DNA of 47,633 nt from Oscillospiraceae bacterium (GTDB lineage Bacteria; Bacillota; Clostridia; Oscillospirales; Oscillospiraceae). The notes beneath the pieces were generated by a model. That model was not told the origin of the DNA. It worked only from the letters and a program-made list of their open reading frames with translations, and did not search any database. Location of the stretch: NCBI GenBank assembly GCA_024697625.1, contig JAILFJ010000176.1, positions 1 through 47,633 on the forward strand, given 5' to 3'. Position numbers and translations under genes: made by a program. Positions 24,843-31,787 of this stretch are shown in pieces (the stretch's first letter is position 1; the number at the start of each line of letters is the position of its first letter).

Positions 24843-24931
24843 GGCCGTGTATCAGAAACGCCGCTCTCTCCCCGCCGGATACCCGGGTGAACCGGTCAGC
24901 GAGGAGAGTCGGCAGCTGTGGGAGTGAAAAT

Positions 24932-25438
24932 ATGAGACTGTTTATCGCTATCCGGCTTTCCGATGCTGTAAAAAATGCGCTGATCAGCGCACAGAATGAA
25001 ATGTATGACTGCGGCATCCGTGGAAACTACACCCGGGAAGAGAATCTGCATCTGACGCTGGCTTTTATCGGAGAGTATCCCGATCCCGAGGCCGTGCTGG
25101 ACGCGGTCTCCTCCGTATCCTTCCTCCCCTTCAGGCTGGAGCTGCAGGGTATGGGCTGCTTCGGGGACCTCTGGTGGGCCGGGATGAAGGACTCATCGGC
25201 CCTGGCTGCGGTCGTGCGCCGCATCCGCAGGGCACTGGGTGACGCGGACATCCCCTTTGACCGGAAGCGTTTCTCTCCGCATATCACACTGATCCGGAAA
25301 GCGGGCGGCCGGATGCCGGGAATCCGGATTGAGGAAGCCGCAATGACCGTGAGCAGCATCTCGCTCATGCGGTCCGATCGCGGCAGAAACGGTATGATAT
25401 ACACAGAGGTTGGGACGATAGAGGCACAGCAGGGCTGA
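24932..25438 (+). CDS. thpR: RNA 2',3'-cyclic phosphodiesterase (LigT/ThpR, 2H family)
   Basis: A 168-residue 2H phosphoesterase that opens 2',3'-cyclic phosphates on RNA. The two catalytic HxT motifs are HLTLAF (His40) and HITLIR (His117). The protein starts with the typical MRLFIAIRLS. I chose the ATG behind GGGAGTG; 15 further upstream residues are not conserved. Single gene. Confidence 0.92.
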   Translation: MRLFIAIRLSDAVKNALISAQNEMYDCGIRGNYTREENLHLTLAFIGEYPDPEAVLDAVSSVSFLPFRLELQGMGCFGDLWWAGMKDSSALAAVVRRIRRALGDADIPFDRKRFSPHITLIRKAGGRMPGIRIEEAAMTVSSISLMRSDRGRNGMIYTEVGTIEAQQG

Positions 25439-25496
25439 TCCGGCCGGGCACCCGCAGAAGAATTCCCTGTCTTCTGATCCGACTGGTATGCAGCAT

Positions 25497-25524
25497 TTAA
25501 AACAGCCCGGCTTTCGCCGAGCTG
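25497..25524 (-). terminator. Terminator of the DUF3592 gene
   Basis: On the minus strand CAGCTCGGC pairs with GCCGGGCTG around a GAAA tetraloop (one G-U), followed by TTTTAAAT. On the plus strand the same hairpin has a C-A mismatch, so it is optimised for the minus-strand gene. Confidence 0.8.
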
Positions 25525-25535
25525 CTCTGACTGTC

Positions 25536-25970
25536 CTAACGCTTTGCCCGTTTCTTCTGTTTTCGTACCCGAAGAGCTGAAATCAGCAGCGCAATCCCCA
25601 CAAACAGGAAGGTGATAAAGATCGCGATCGGAGTGGTAAGGCTGTATTCGCCGACACCGAAGAGTTCCTCGATCTGGACGGTATCTCCGACTGCCGGGAG
25701 CTGAGACTCAGTGCTTCTCTTGATCCGGACATTGGACGCTGTTTTTTCGTTTCCGTCTCTGTCGACATACTCGACAGAGACCTTCTCGTTGAATCTCCGC
25801 TTCTTTGTCTCGCCGCTACGCTGCATGGTGGTATAGCTCTCCGTGATCTCGGTAACCGTAGCGCTGTAGTGGGTCATCTTTACGGCGAAGAACAGAGTCA
25901 ATACACCCGCAATGATAAACACGAGACCCAGAACCGTGACGACCAGTGATGCTTTTTTACTCTCTGACAT
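25536..25970 (-). CDS. DUF3592-type membrane protein
   Basis: A 144-residue protein with two membrane segments (about residues 9-31 and 113-132) enclosing an extracytoplasmic domain of about 80 residues with a pattern typical of DUF3592 (VSVEYVDRDGNEKTASNVRI, then LPAVGDTVQI). The tail is strongly basic (KQKKRAKR). Function unknown. It has its own promoter and terminator. Confidence 0.75.
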   Translation of the reverse strand: MSESKKASLVVTVLGLVFIIAGVLTLFFAVKMTHYSATVTEITESYTTMQRSGETKKRRFNEKVSVEYVDRDGNEKTASNVRIKRSTESQLPAVGDTVQIEELFGVGEYSLTTPIAIFITFLFVGIALLISALRVRKQKKRAKR

Positions 25971-26063
25971 GAATATACACCTCCCGGTATTTTCAGACGC
26001 GCCTGCTGCAGTCCTCCCTTACTTCTGGTTTATCCAGGCATCATTATCCTTTTCGGCGGAGAA

Positions 26064-26093
26064 AGCATAACACTCTTTCTGATTGTTTGTCAA
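26064..26093 (-). promoter_or_regulatory. Promoter of the DUF3592 gene
   Basis: On the minus strand TTGACA and TATGCT are separated by 18 bp, about 94 bases upstream of the start codon. Confidence 0.75.
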
Positions 26094-26157
26094 TGCCGGT
26101 CGATAGAATTATATCGCTCAGTATGATTTCGGACAGCGCTTTCGGCATCGCACCCGG

Positions 26158-26811
26158 TCAGACGCCGTAGAACTCCAGAAACCGTCTGGTCTGCTCCTGC
26201 TGCGGATCGCTCAGCAGCTGAGCGCTCTGTCCCTGCTCAACGAGTTTTCCCTGATGCAGAACGATCACACGATCCGAAACCCGGCGGGCCTGAGAGATGC
26301 TGTGCGTGATGAGCACGAGCGCACATCCCTGCTCCGTGCAGGTTTTCCGGATCAGTCTCTCCGCTGCAAGGGTAGATTCCATGTCCATGGCCGTCGTAGG
26401 CTCGTCGAGAATCAGAAGCTCATAGGGACGCATCAGAATACGGCAGAGCGCCATCCGTGCCATCTCGCCTCCGGAGAGTTTTTTCGCGCTCTGCCTGGCC
26501 AGCATATCAATCCCCAGCACCTTCATAAGCTCCCCTGCACGTGCAGGGTCTCCTCCGTTCTGCATGATGTTTTTCTCTGTGCTCATGCGAAAGGCGAAAC
26601 TCTTCTGTGGCAGGTAACCGATGTCAGCGTCGTCGAGGATGGGTTTTTTTTCATCCGCGCGTTCGATCCCGGCCAGAATCTTCGCAAAGGTGGATTTCCC
26701 GCTGCCGTTCGGGCCGATGACCGCTGTGATCTTTCCCTCCGGCAGCTCAAGCTCCGGCAGGCTTAGGACAACACGGTTATTGTAGGTCTTGTGAAAGGCT
26801 CTCGTCTTCAT
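26158..26811 (-). CDS. tupC: Tungstate ABC transporter, ATP-binding subunit
   Basis: A 217-residue ABC ATPase: Walker A GPNGSGKST (about residues 32-40), Q-loop LPQKSF (about 66-71), signature LSGGEMARMAL (about 112-122), Walker B LLILDEPT (about 132-139) and the switch His in LITHSISQARR (about 166-176). The start at 26811 overlaps the tupB stop (ATGA); a longer reading only repeats tupB sequence in another frame. Substrate assignment comes from tupA and the tungsten context. Last gene of the tup operon; no clear terminator follows. Confidence 0.9.
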   Translation of the reverse strand: MKTRAFHKTYNNRVVLSLPELELPEGKITAVIGPNGSGKSTFAKILAGIERADEKKPILDDADIGYLPQKSFAFRMSTEKNIMQNGGDPARAGELMKVLGIDMLARQSAKKLSGGEMARMALCRILMRPYELLILDEPTTAMDMESTLAAERLIRKTCTEQGCALVLITHSISQARRVSDRVIVLHQGKLVEQGQSAQLLSDPQQEQTRRFLEFYGV

Positions 26812-27494
26812 CGGCTCAGCCTCCCCTGCATCAGGCTCAGCACGATATTGACCAGCAGCGACAGACTCAGCAGAATGAGTCCCAGCGCAATGCCGAGTGT
26901 GAAACTGCCCCGGTTGGTGTACATCATGATCGCTGTCGTCATGACGTTGGTCCGCCATGCGATTGCGCCGCCGACCATCGCCACCGCTCCCACCTCGGCG
27001 ATTGCGCGGGCAAAAGAGAGCAGATAGGACGAGAAGATCGAGTAGAGGCATTCGTTGATCAGCAGCCGATATTCCTTCAGCCGGCCGAAGCCCAGTCCCC
27101 TGGCGGTCTCTCTGAGTGCGGGAGCGGTGTCTGAAACGAAGGTCTCCATGACTCCGACGATGATGGGCGTGATCAGAACGACCTGGGCAATGATCATCAG
27201 CCTGACCGTGAACAGCAGATGCAGGCTCCGAAACGGTCCGACCCCCGAGAAAAGCATATAGAACAGCAGGCCGCAGACCACCGGCGGCATGCCGATCAGC
27301 GTACGGTTGAGCACCAGCAGGACCCTGCGTCCGGGAAAACGCTCTGCCCCATAAAGGATTCCGAGCGGCACACCGATGATCAGCGCAAGGATCGAGCTTG
27401 TCAGGCAGACCCTGGCTGTGGTCGAGAGGATATTCAGAAGCTCCGGATCGGCCGAGAGAATCAGCTCGATCGCTTTTTGGATGGAAGAACCCAT
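26808..27494 (-). CDS. tupB: Tungstate ABC transporter, permease subunit
   Basis: A 228-residue permease with five or six membrane segments. The EAA loop that contacts the ATPase is visible as ETARGLGFGRLKEYRLLI (about residues 128-145). The N-terminal half has the MetI-like fold seen in TupB (ARVCLTSSILALIIGVPLG, about 27-45). It is separated from tupA by a hairpin and overlaps tupC by four bases. Confidence 0.92.
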   Translation of the reverse strand: MGSSIQKAIELILSADPELLNILSTTARVCLTSSILALIIGVPLGILYGAERFPGRRVLLVLNRTLIGMPPVVCGLLFYMLFSGVGPFRSLHLLFTVRLMIIAQVVLITPIIVGVMETFVSDTAPALRETARGLGFGRLKEYRLLINECLYSIFSSYLLSFARAIAEVGAVAMVGGAIAWRTNVMTTAIMMYTNRGSFTLGIALGLILLSLSLLVNIVLSLMQGRLSR

Positions 27495-27512
27495 ATACTC
27501 ACAGTCCTTTTG

Positions 27513-27541
27513 AAAACAGCCGCGGAGATAAACTCCGCGGC
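27513..27541 (-). terminator. Intercistronic hairpin between tupA and tupB
   Basis: A 9-bp GC-rich stem (GCCGCGGAG with CTCCGCGGC) with a 5-nt loop, followed on the minus strand by TGTTTT. It is a weak terminator or 3' stabiliser that would let the binding protein be made in excess over permease and ATPase. Confidence 0.7.
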
Positions 27542-27570
27542 TCTCATCTTACATCGGAATCCGCCCGAAA

Positions 27571-28548
27571 TCAAGCCATGACGCCGTCGTTGGCAACGAA
27601 GGTCAGGAAGGTCGCTTTGTCGGTGAGGATATATGCGCCCATCTCCTCAGCCATGACAAGGCATGCTCCCATACCGGTGTTTGCAGAGACATACCAGTCC
27701 GTGTAGTCCTTGAAGCTCTCGGCTTCCGCAGTGATGCCAAGCTCCTCCGGCCAGAGGCTGAGCTCCTTGGTGTGTGTGCCGGAACCGTCGCCGCGGGAGA
27801 TGAAGGTGAACTTGCCGTCAGCAATCGCCTTAAAGGCCGCCATGACGTCTTCCGCCTCCTTCACACCGGCGGGGTCGGCCGAGGGACCGCAGAGCACAAA
27901 GTAGTTGTACATCCAGTTCAGGCGCTCGGCTTCCATACCGTCGAACACGCAGGAGAAGCCGTCTGCGATGAAAGCTTCCTCCTGCTTCTTGGAGTGGACA
28001 AGGATCAGATCGGCATTGCCCATCTTGGCGTTGGCGATGGATTTGCCGGTGCCGGCAGAGTAGACCTCGACCTCATAGCCGTACTTCTCCTCAAAAATGG
28101 GCAGCATGTAGCCAAGCAGGCCGGAGTCATTCACCGAGGTAGTGGTAGACAGGCGGATCTTCCGGGTCTCCTCCGTGGCGGCGGGGATCTCGGCAGTCGA
28201 GACCGGACGGCCGTCCTTCAGATAGAACAGATACTCGCCATACTGCTCGAAGCCGAAGTTCGCAGCCAGCTCCTGACCTTCCTCGGAGAGCATCCAGTTA
28301 ATGAGCGCTGCCGCTCCGACGGTATTGATCGCCACATCGCTGACCGGGTCGCCGTTGGCATCGACCCACGGCGCATCGGGGTTGACGGCCAGCAGACTGT
28401 AGTTGTTGATCATGGCGTCATCTGCTTCCATCAGGATGCAGGTATCGACGACCAGCGCATCTCCTTTGGTATCATCGGCCAGTGCGGATACGGAACAGAG
28501 CGCGAAGATCATGATGAGTGCCAGCAGCATAGATACGGTCTTTTTCAT
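27571..28548 (-). CDS. tupA: Tungstate-binding protein TupA with apparent circular permutation
   Basis: Extracytoplasmic tungstate-binding protein, 325 residues. A signal peptide ends near ALA24; no good lipobox is seen (FALC at 15-18), unusual for a Gram-positive binding protein. Ligand motifs of the family are clear: RLSTTTSVNDSGLL (132-145), ADLILVHS (179-186), FISRGDGSGTHTKE (249-262) and GAYILTDKATF (304-314). In ordinary TupA proteins the last motif is followed by a segment of about 80 residues (VEGD..L.N.Y.VIAVNP, then INW..S.EGQ..I..FG, ending PLF). Here the protein stops ten residues after the motif, and that segment lies at the front instead: ILMEADDAMINNYSLLAVNP (38-57), ALINWMLSEEGQEL (81-94), FEQYGEYLFYL (100-110). 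Start chosen at the ATG behind GGAGG. Confidence 0.88.
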   Translation of the reverse strand: MKKTVSMLLALIMIFALCSVSALADDTKGDALVVDTCILMEADDAMINNYSLLAVNPDAPWVDANGDPVSDVAINTVGAAALINWMLSEEGQELAANFGFEQYGEYLFYLKDGRPVSTAEIPAATEETRKIRLSTTTSVNDSGLLGYMLPIFEEKYGYEVEVYSAGTGKSIANAKMGNADLILVHSKKQEEAFIADGFSCVFDGMEAERLNWMYNYFVLCGPSADPAGVKEAEDVMAAFKAIADGKFTFISRGDGSGTHTKELSLWPEELGITAEAESFKDYTDWYVSANTGMGACLVMAEEMGAYILTDKATFLTFVANDGVMA

Positions 28549-28566
28549 ATTCTTTCCTCCATACGC

Positions 28567-28633
28567 AAAAAATACCCCCTCCGGAACCCATGGGCGCAGC
28601 AAAAACTGCGTCGACTGTGTTTCCGGAAAGAGG
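28567..28633 (-). promoter_or_regulatory. Attenuator-like terminator in the tupA leader
   Basis: In the untranslated leader, on the minus strand, CCTC-(TT)-TCCGGAA pairs with TTCCGGAGGGG across a 34-nt interior. The interior holds a small hairpin (CGCAG with CTGCG) and the palindrome CCCATGGG. Immediately after the stem comes GTATTTTTT, then 9 bases later the GGAGG ribosome binding site of tupA. This is a complete intrinsic terminator placed before the start codon, the architecture of a riboswitch or attenuator. Confidence 0.65.
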
Positions 28634-28638
28634 CTCGT

Positions 28639-28671
28639 CCACCGCTCTCACAAAAGCGTATTCGACGGTGG
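28639..28671 (-). promoter_or_regulatory. Hairpin at the 5' end of the tupA leader
   Basis: CCACCG and CGGTGG form a 6-bp stem with a 21-nt loop directly after the predicted transcription start. It precedes the attenuator-like element and could be part of one folded RNA domain. Confidence 0.4.
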
Positions 28672-28680
28672 TATTCTACC

Positions 28681-28686
28681 ATTATA
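28681..28686 (-). promoter_or_regulatory. -10 box of the tupA promoter
   Basis: An exact TATAAT on the minus strand with no recognisable -35 at 16-18 bp. The operator array lies just upstream, at about -50 to -85, which fits an activator-dependent or regulated promoter. The predicted leader is about 125 nt. Confidence 0.6.
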
Positions 28687-28723
28687 CCTTTTCTTTTTCA
28701 ATCTTTTCCGACATGACCTTGTG

Positions 28724-28759
28724 CCAAACAACACGAAATGATATGAAACGGCATATACT
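28724..28759 (+). promoter_or_regulatory. 10-bp-phased hexamer array upstream of tupA and the divergent small ORF
   Basis: Hexamers start exactly every 10 bp: CCAAAC (28724), CGAAAT (28734), TGAAAC (28744), TATACT (28754); the middle two are the best. The array sits midway between the two divergent promoters. The same CGAAAT/TGAAAC pair recurs upstream of mop, and CGAAAT recurs between taoR and aor. Confidence 0.7.
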
Positions 28760-28766
28760 TTTTTCT

Positions 28767-28794
28767 TTGCAAAAGCAAGGTTTTCGGTTATGAT
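28767..28794 (+). promoter_or_regulatory. Promoter of the small divergent ORF
   Basis: TTGCAA and TATGAT with a 16-bp spacer, 24 bases before the ATG. Confidence 0.5.
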
Positions 28795-28818
28795 ATTGCC
28801 TGACTTGAGGTGATCGAT

Positions 28819-29073
28819 ATGCAAATCTGTGAGGTCTGGAGCATTTCTGCAGAGCGAATCAGGGACTATCTTCTCTCACAGAGCGATGTCCTGCAAAAAG
28901 AGAATGACCGCTTCTCCTGCGGACTCTGTGAGCTCAGCCTCACAGCGCTGCCCCTTCGTAAAACCGGCCGATTCCGCTTTCCCCAGACGAAGGTGGAGTT
29001 CAGCGGTCCGGAGGACGAGACCCTGGAGATCCACCGGCGTTTTGTCATCCAGTTCATCTCCGCCGGAGGGTAA
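28819..29073 (+). CDS. Small protein of unknown function, divergent from tupA
   Basis: An 84-residue protein read from an ATG eight bases after GAGG; an in-frame GTG three codons earlier is the alternative. It has a CxxC (SCGLCELSL, Cys34 and Cys37), a basic patch (LRKTGRFRFPQTKVEF, about 46-61) and a C-terminal segment EIHRRFVIQFISAGG. No signal peptide or membrane segment. Shadow frames here do not have this regular pattern, and the gene has its own promoter, ribosome binding site and terminator, so I think it is real. The shared control region suggests a link to tungstate uptake; I do not recognise the family. Confidence 0.68.
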   Translation: MQICEVWSISAERIRDYLLSQSDVLQKENDRFSCGLCELSLTALPLRKTGRFRFPQTKVEFSGPEDETLEIHRRFVIQFISAGG

Positions 29074-29080
29074 TAAGACA

Positions 29081-29127
29081 GCCTGCGCAGACTGACATGA
29101 GGTCAGCCCGCACAGGCTTCTCTGTTT
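29081..29127. terminator. Terminator between the small ORF and mop
   Basis: GCCTGCGC pairs with GCACAGGC (one mismatch) and, inside it, CTGAC with GTCAG, followed by TTCTCTGTTT on the plus strand. It ends the small ORF transcript and may also serve mop from the other side. Confidence 0.65.
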
Positions 29128-29137
29128 CAGGACCGGA

Positions 29138-29350
29138 TCAGTCGTCCACGCCGACCATGACGTTGCTGGCCTTGATGACTGCGTATGCCGTGCCGCCGAC
29201 CTTGAGGCCGAGCTCACGGATCGAGGACATGGTGATGACGGAGCTGATGACGTTGCCGCCGCCAATGTCGATCTTGACAATGCCGTTGACGGCACCGTCC
29301 TGGATCTCTACAACCGTGCCCTTGAGCTGGTTTCTCGCGCTGAGCTTCAT
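29138..29350 (-). CDS. mop: Mop-type molybdate/tungstate-binding protein (TOBE domain)
   Basis: A 70-residue single TOBE/Mop domain: MKLSARNQLKGTVVEIQDGA at the N terminus, then GGGNVISSVITMSSIRELGL and the C-terminal AYAVIKASNVMVGVD. Such molbindins form hexamers that buffer molybdate or tungstate in the cytosol. It is preceded by AAGGAG. Given its neighbours, tungstate storage is likelier than molybdate. Own promoter with an operator array at the -35 region. Confidence 0.93.
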   Translation of the reverse strand: MKLSARNQLKGTVVEIQDGAVNGIVKIDIGGGNVISSVITMSSIRELGLKVGGTAYAVIKASNVMVGVDD

Positions 29351-29422
29351 TTTATTTTCTCCTTTCCGAGCGTTTTCAAAACAGGGGCTATTCTATTCCT
29401 CTTTCCGCCAATCCGCAAGCAA

Positions 29423-29464
29423 AGCATAAAAGCCCGCGCGAAATGCGATGAAACGATACGATAT
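29423..29464 (-). promoter_or_regulatory. mop promoter region with a 10-bp-phased hexamer array
   Basis: On the minus strand a TATGCT -10 box lies at 29428-29423. On the plus strand CGAAAT (29439), TGAAAC (29449) and CGATAT (29459) start exactly 10 bp apart. The first two match the tupA array in sequence, order and spacing, and cover the place of the -35 box. Confidence 0.7.
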
Positions 29465-30360
29465 CACACCGAAAGCCGCCTGCCGGCCATGCGGCCGATC
29501 CTCTCCGCTTCCGCAACTGCCGAATCCACGAGATCGTGCACTCTGCTGCAGTTTCCGGCAAGGAAAAGCCATTCCCTGTCCTCCAAACCCCTGACAAGCT
29601 CTCTCTCCGGGATCAGGCCCAGCGCTGTAATAAGGGTGTCACAGGTGACATATTCCCGTTCTCCGCTGTCGAGAGCTTCAACGGTTACGCCGCAGACACG
29701 TCCCTTGCCATGGATTTCTCTCACCGTCCTGCGGCAGTGCAGCGGAATGGAATACTTCTCGATACAGCGATGGTAGTTTCTCGCCATACCGCCGTAGTGT
29801 GCCTCCTGCTCCAGGACGGCAATCACATGCCTGCCCTCCTGAGTGAAGCGCCGGGCCATGATCATTCCGAGATCGCCGCTCCCCAGGATCACGATTTCAT
29901 CTCCCAGGTCCTGATGCCTCAGATTGATCCGTTCCTGCGCCTGACCCGCTGTAAAGATTCCGGCAGGACGTGTGCCTCCGATGCACAGCGCGCCGATATT
30001 TTTCTCCCGGCATCCCGAAGCCAGAATCATCTGCCCGAAATACAGCCGCTCCACCACCCCTCTTCGTGACAGGACGGCAGACTGATCCCCCGACACGGAC
30101 AGGACCTCTGTCTTCGGAAGAAAGACGATGTCTGTGCGGTTCAGCTTCTCCATGAGCCGCATCACATATTCCGGTCCGGTCAGTTCTTTCCCGTATTTTG
30201 CCAGGCCGAAGCCATCATGCAGGCATTGGGGAAGAATGCCGCCCGGCTGCGAAGCCCGGTCGACCAGCAGGATGTCACGGCACCCGGCATCCCAGGCAGC
30301 GAGCGCCGCGGATATCCCCGCGGCACCTGCTCCGACAATCAGAAGCTTACACGTTTTCAT
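29464..30360 (-). CDS. FAD-dependent pyridine-nucleotide-type oxidoreductase (GlpB/HcnB-like subunit)
   Basis: A 298-residue flavoprotein: FAD-binding GAGAAGISAALAA (about residues 10-22), the second Rossmann motif VILGSGDLGMIMARR (about 157-171) and the C-terminal FAD-contacting LFLAGNCSRVHDLVDSAV. It is overlapped by the preceding gene by 14 bases, and the two resemble the paired subunits of anaerobic glycerol-3-phosphate, opine or cyanide-forming glycine dehydrogenases. The usual third partner (DUF1667) is not here. No glycerol uptake genes are nearby. Because it lies in the tungsten operon, a role in passing electrons to or from the aldehyde oxidoreductase is possible, but that is inference. 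Confidence 0.85.
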   Translation of the reverse strand: MKTCKLLIVGAGAAGISAALAAWDAGCRDILLVDRASQPGGILPQCLHDGFGLAKYGKELTGPEYVMRLMEKLNRTDIVFLPKTEVLSVSGDQSAVLSRRGVVERLYFGQMILASGCREKNIGALCIGGTRPAGIFTAGQAQERINLRHQDLGDEIVILGSGDLGMIMARRFTQEGRHVIAVLEQEAHYGGMARNYHRCIEKYSIPLHCRRTVREIHGKGRVCGVTVEALDSGEREYVTCDTLITALGLIPERELVRGLEDREWLFLAGNCSRVHDLVDSAVAEAERIGRMAGRRLSV

Positions 30361-31786
30361 GTGCTGCCCTCACGATTTCGCTCCCCGGACCGTCCTTAAG
30401 AACGGAGCTCTCCGGGAGGCCCAGGACCTCAGAGATCAGCGCTGCGACTTTCTGCTCGCAGCGCGCGCCCTGGCAGCGCCCCATACCCGTGCCGATGCGC
30501 CGCTTGACTCCGTCCACTGTGCCGGCTCCTCTTCGGATCGCTTCAAGCACTTCGGCCTTCGTCACATCCTCGCAGAGACAGATGATCTCGCCGTAATCGG
30601 GCTGCTGTTCCGCAAGCAGTCTTCTTTCCTCCCAGGGCAGACCATGTGCCCTGCGGATGCCGCGGCGTTTCGGATTAAACTGCATCTTCTGCTCTGCCGC
30701 GAGCTCCTTCGCCAGCTGTTTCGTGACATGAAACCCCAGCTCTCTCGCACAGGTCAGGCCTGGTGTCTTGATCCCGATCAGGCTCCAGAAGCGCTCCTCA
30801 GGGTGTTCAACGCAGAAGCTGTGGATCGGGCTCCCATCCGGGTGCTGAGGATTTGGCCGCACCGCCGCAAAGGAACGGATGATCCTCCCGAGGTCGAGTT
30901 CCGGGAGCAGGCGGGCGCTCAGTTCTCTCACCCGGGTGAGACCGGTCTCCGCCGTGGCATAATCAACCCCGTTCTCCCGTTCGGTCGGGCCGAGAAGGAT
31001 GCTCCCCTCCACGGTGGGAACAACGGTCAAGCCTTTGGCTTTTTCCTCCGGCTCATATTCCAGGATATGCACGGGCCTGCCCGCACTGTTCTTATCCAGG
31101 ACCAGATAGTCGCCTGCCGTGGGGATGATGCGGACAGAGGGAGGGTGCAGAAGCTCCTGTACCCGATCTGCCGCAAGGCCCGCGCAGTTGACGATCGCGC
31201 GCGTATGGATATCGCCGTGATTTGTCTTCAGCAGAAATCCGTCTTCTTCCCGGTCTATGGCGACAACACATGTGTTCAGCCTCAGACGGGCACCGTTCTG
31301 CACAGCGTTTTCACAGGCTGCGATACCCAGTTGCCACGGGTTCACCGTCCCCGCAGTGGGAGAGAACAGCGCGGAAGAAAGCCCTGGCGCAATCGACGGC
31401 TCCATCCGGTATGTCTCCTCAGCCGACAGCAGGCGCAGCCCGGGCACCCCGTTTTCCCGCCCCTGACGGAGCTTCTTCTGCAGCACAGCGTCTGCATGCG
31501 GTCCAAAGCTCAGCATCAGCGAGCCGCAGCGGTCGAAAGAGACATCCAGTTCCTCGCAGAGTCGGTCGAAAGAAGCATTTGCAGCGACGCAGATCTCAGC
31601 CTTCCAGGTGCCGGGCCTGTGGTCATAGCCCGGGTAGACGACCGCCGTATTCGCACGGGAGATCCCTGTGCATACGTCTTCCCGCGCCTCAAGCACGGTG
31701 ATGTCCAGTTCCCAGCGGCTCAGTTCCCGGGCGGCAAAGCATCCCAGAACGCCGCCGCCGATCACCGCAACGTCGCACCGCTCCAT
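30347..31786 (-). CDS. DAO-type FAD dehydrogenase with a C-terminal BFD-like [2Fe-2S] domain
   Basis: A 479-residue protein. The N-terminal DAO fold begins with CDVAVIGGGVLGCFAARELS (about residues 4-23). The C-terminal domain has the four cysteines of BFD-like [2Fe-2S] domains: ICLCEDVT (about 405-412) and GMGRCQGARC (about 438-447). This architecture is that of GlpA-type glycerol-3-phosphate dehydrogenase and related amine or opine dehydrogenases. It starts one base after the stop of the MoeA fusion gene and overlaps the FAD subunit gene, so it is firmly inside the taoR-moeA operon. The substrate is open. Confidence 0.85.
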   Translation of the reverse strand: MERCDVAVIGGGVLGCFAARELSRWELDITVLEAREDVCTGISRANTAVVYPGYDHRPGTWKAEICVAANASFDRLCEELDVSFDRCGSLMLSFGPHADAVLQKKLRQGRENGVPGLRLLSAEETYRMEPSIAPGLSSALFSPTAGTVNPWQLGIAACENAVQNGARLRLNTCVVAIDREEDGFLLKTNHGDIHTRAIVNCAGLAADRVQELLHPPSVRIIPTAGDYLVLDKNSAGRPVHILEYEPEEKAKGLTVVPTVEGSILLGPTERENGVDYATAETGLTRVRELSARLLPELDLGRIIRSFAAVRPNPQHPDGSPIHSFCVEHPEERFWSLIGIKTPGLTCARELGFHVTKQLAKELAAEQKMQFNPKRRGIRRAHGLPWEERRLLAEQQPDYGEIICLCEDVTKAEVLEAIRRGAGTVDGVKRRIGTGMGRCQGARCEQKVAALISEVLGLPESSVLKDGPGSEIVRAAHENV

Positions 31787-31787
31787 C

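Noticed and set aside
26812..27051. 80-residue N-terminal extension of tupC
   Set aside because: It lies inside tupB in another frame and has no transporter-like sequence; tupC starts with an ATGA overlap at 26811.
28681..28800. Rho-independent terminator for the region before the small ORF
   Set aside because: T-rich but with no stem; better explained as two divergent promoters around the hexamer array.
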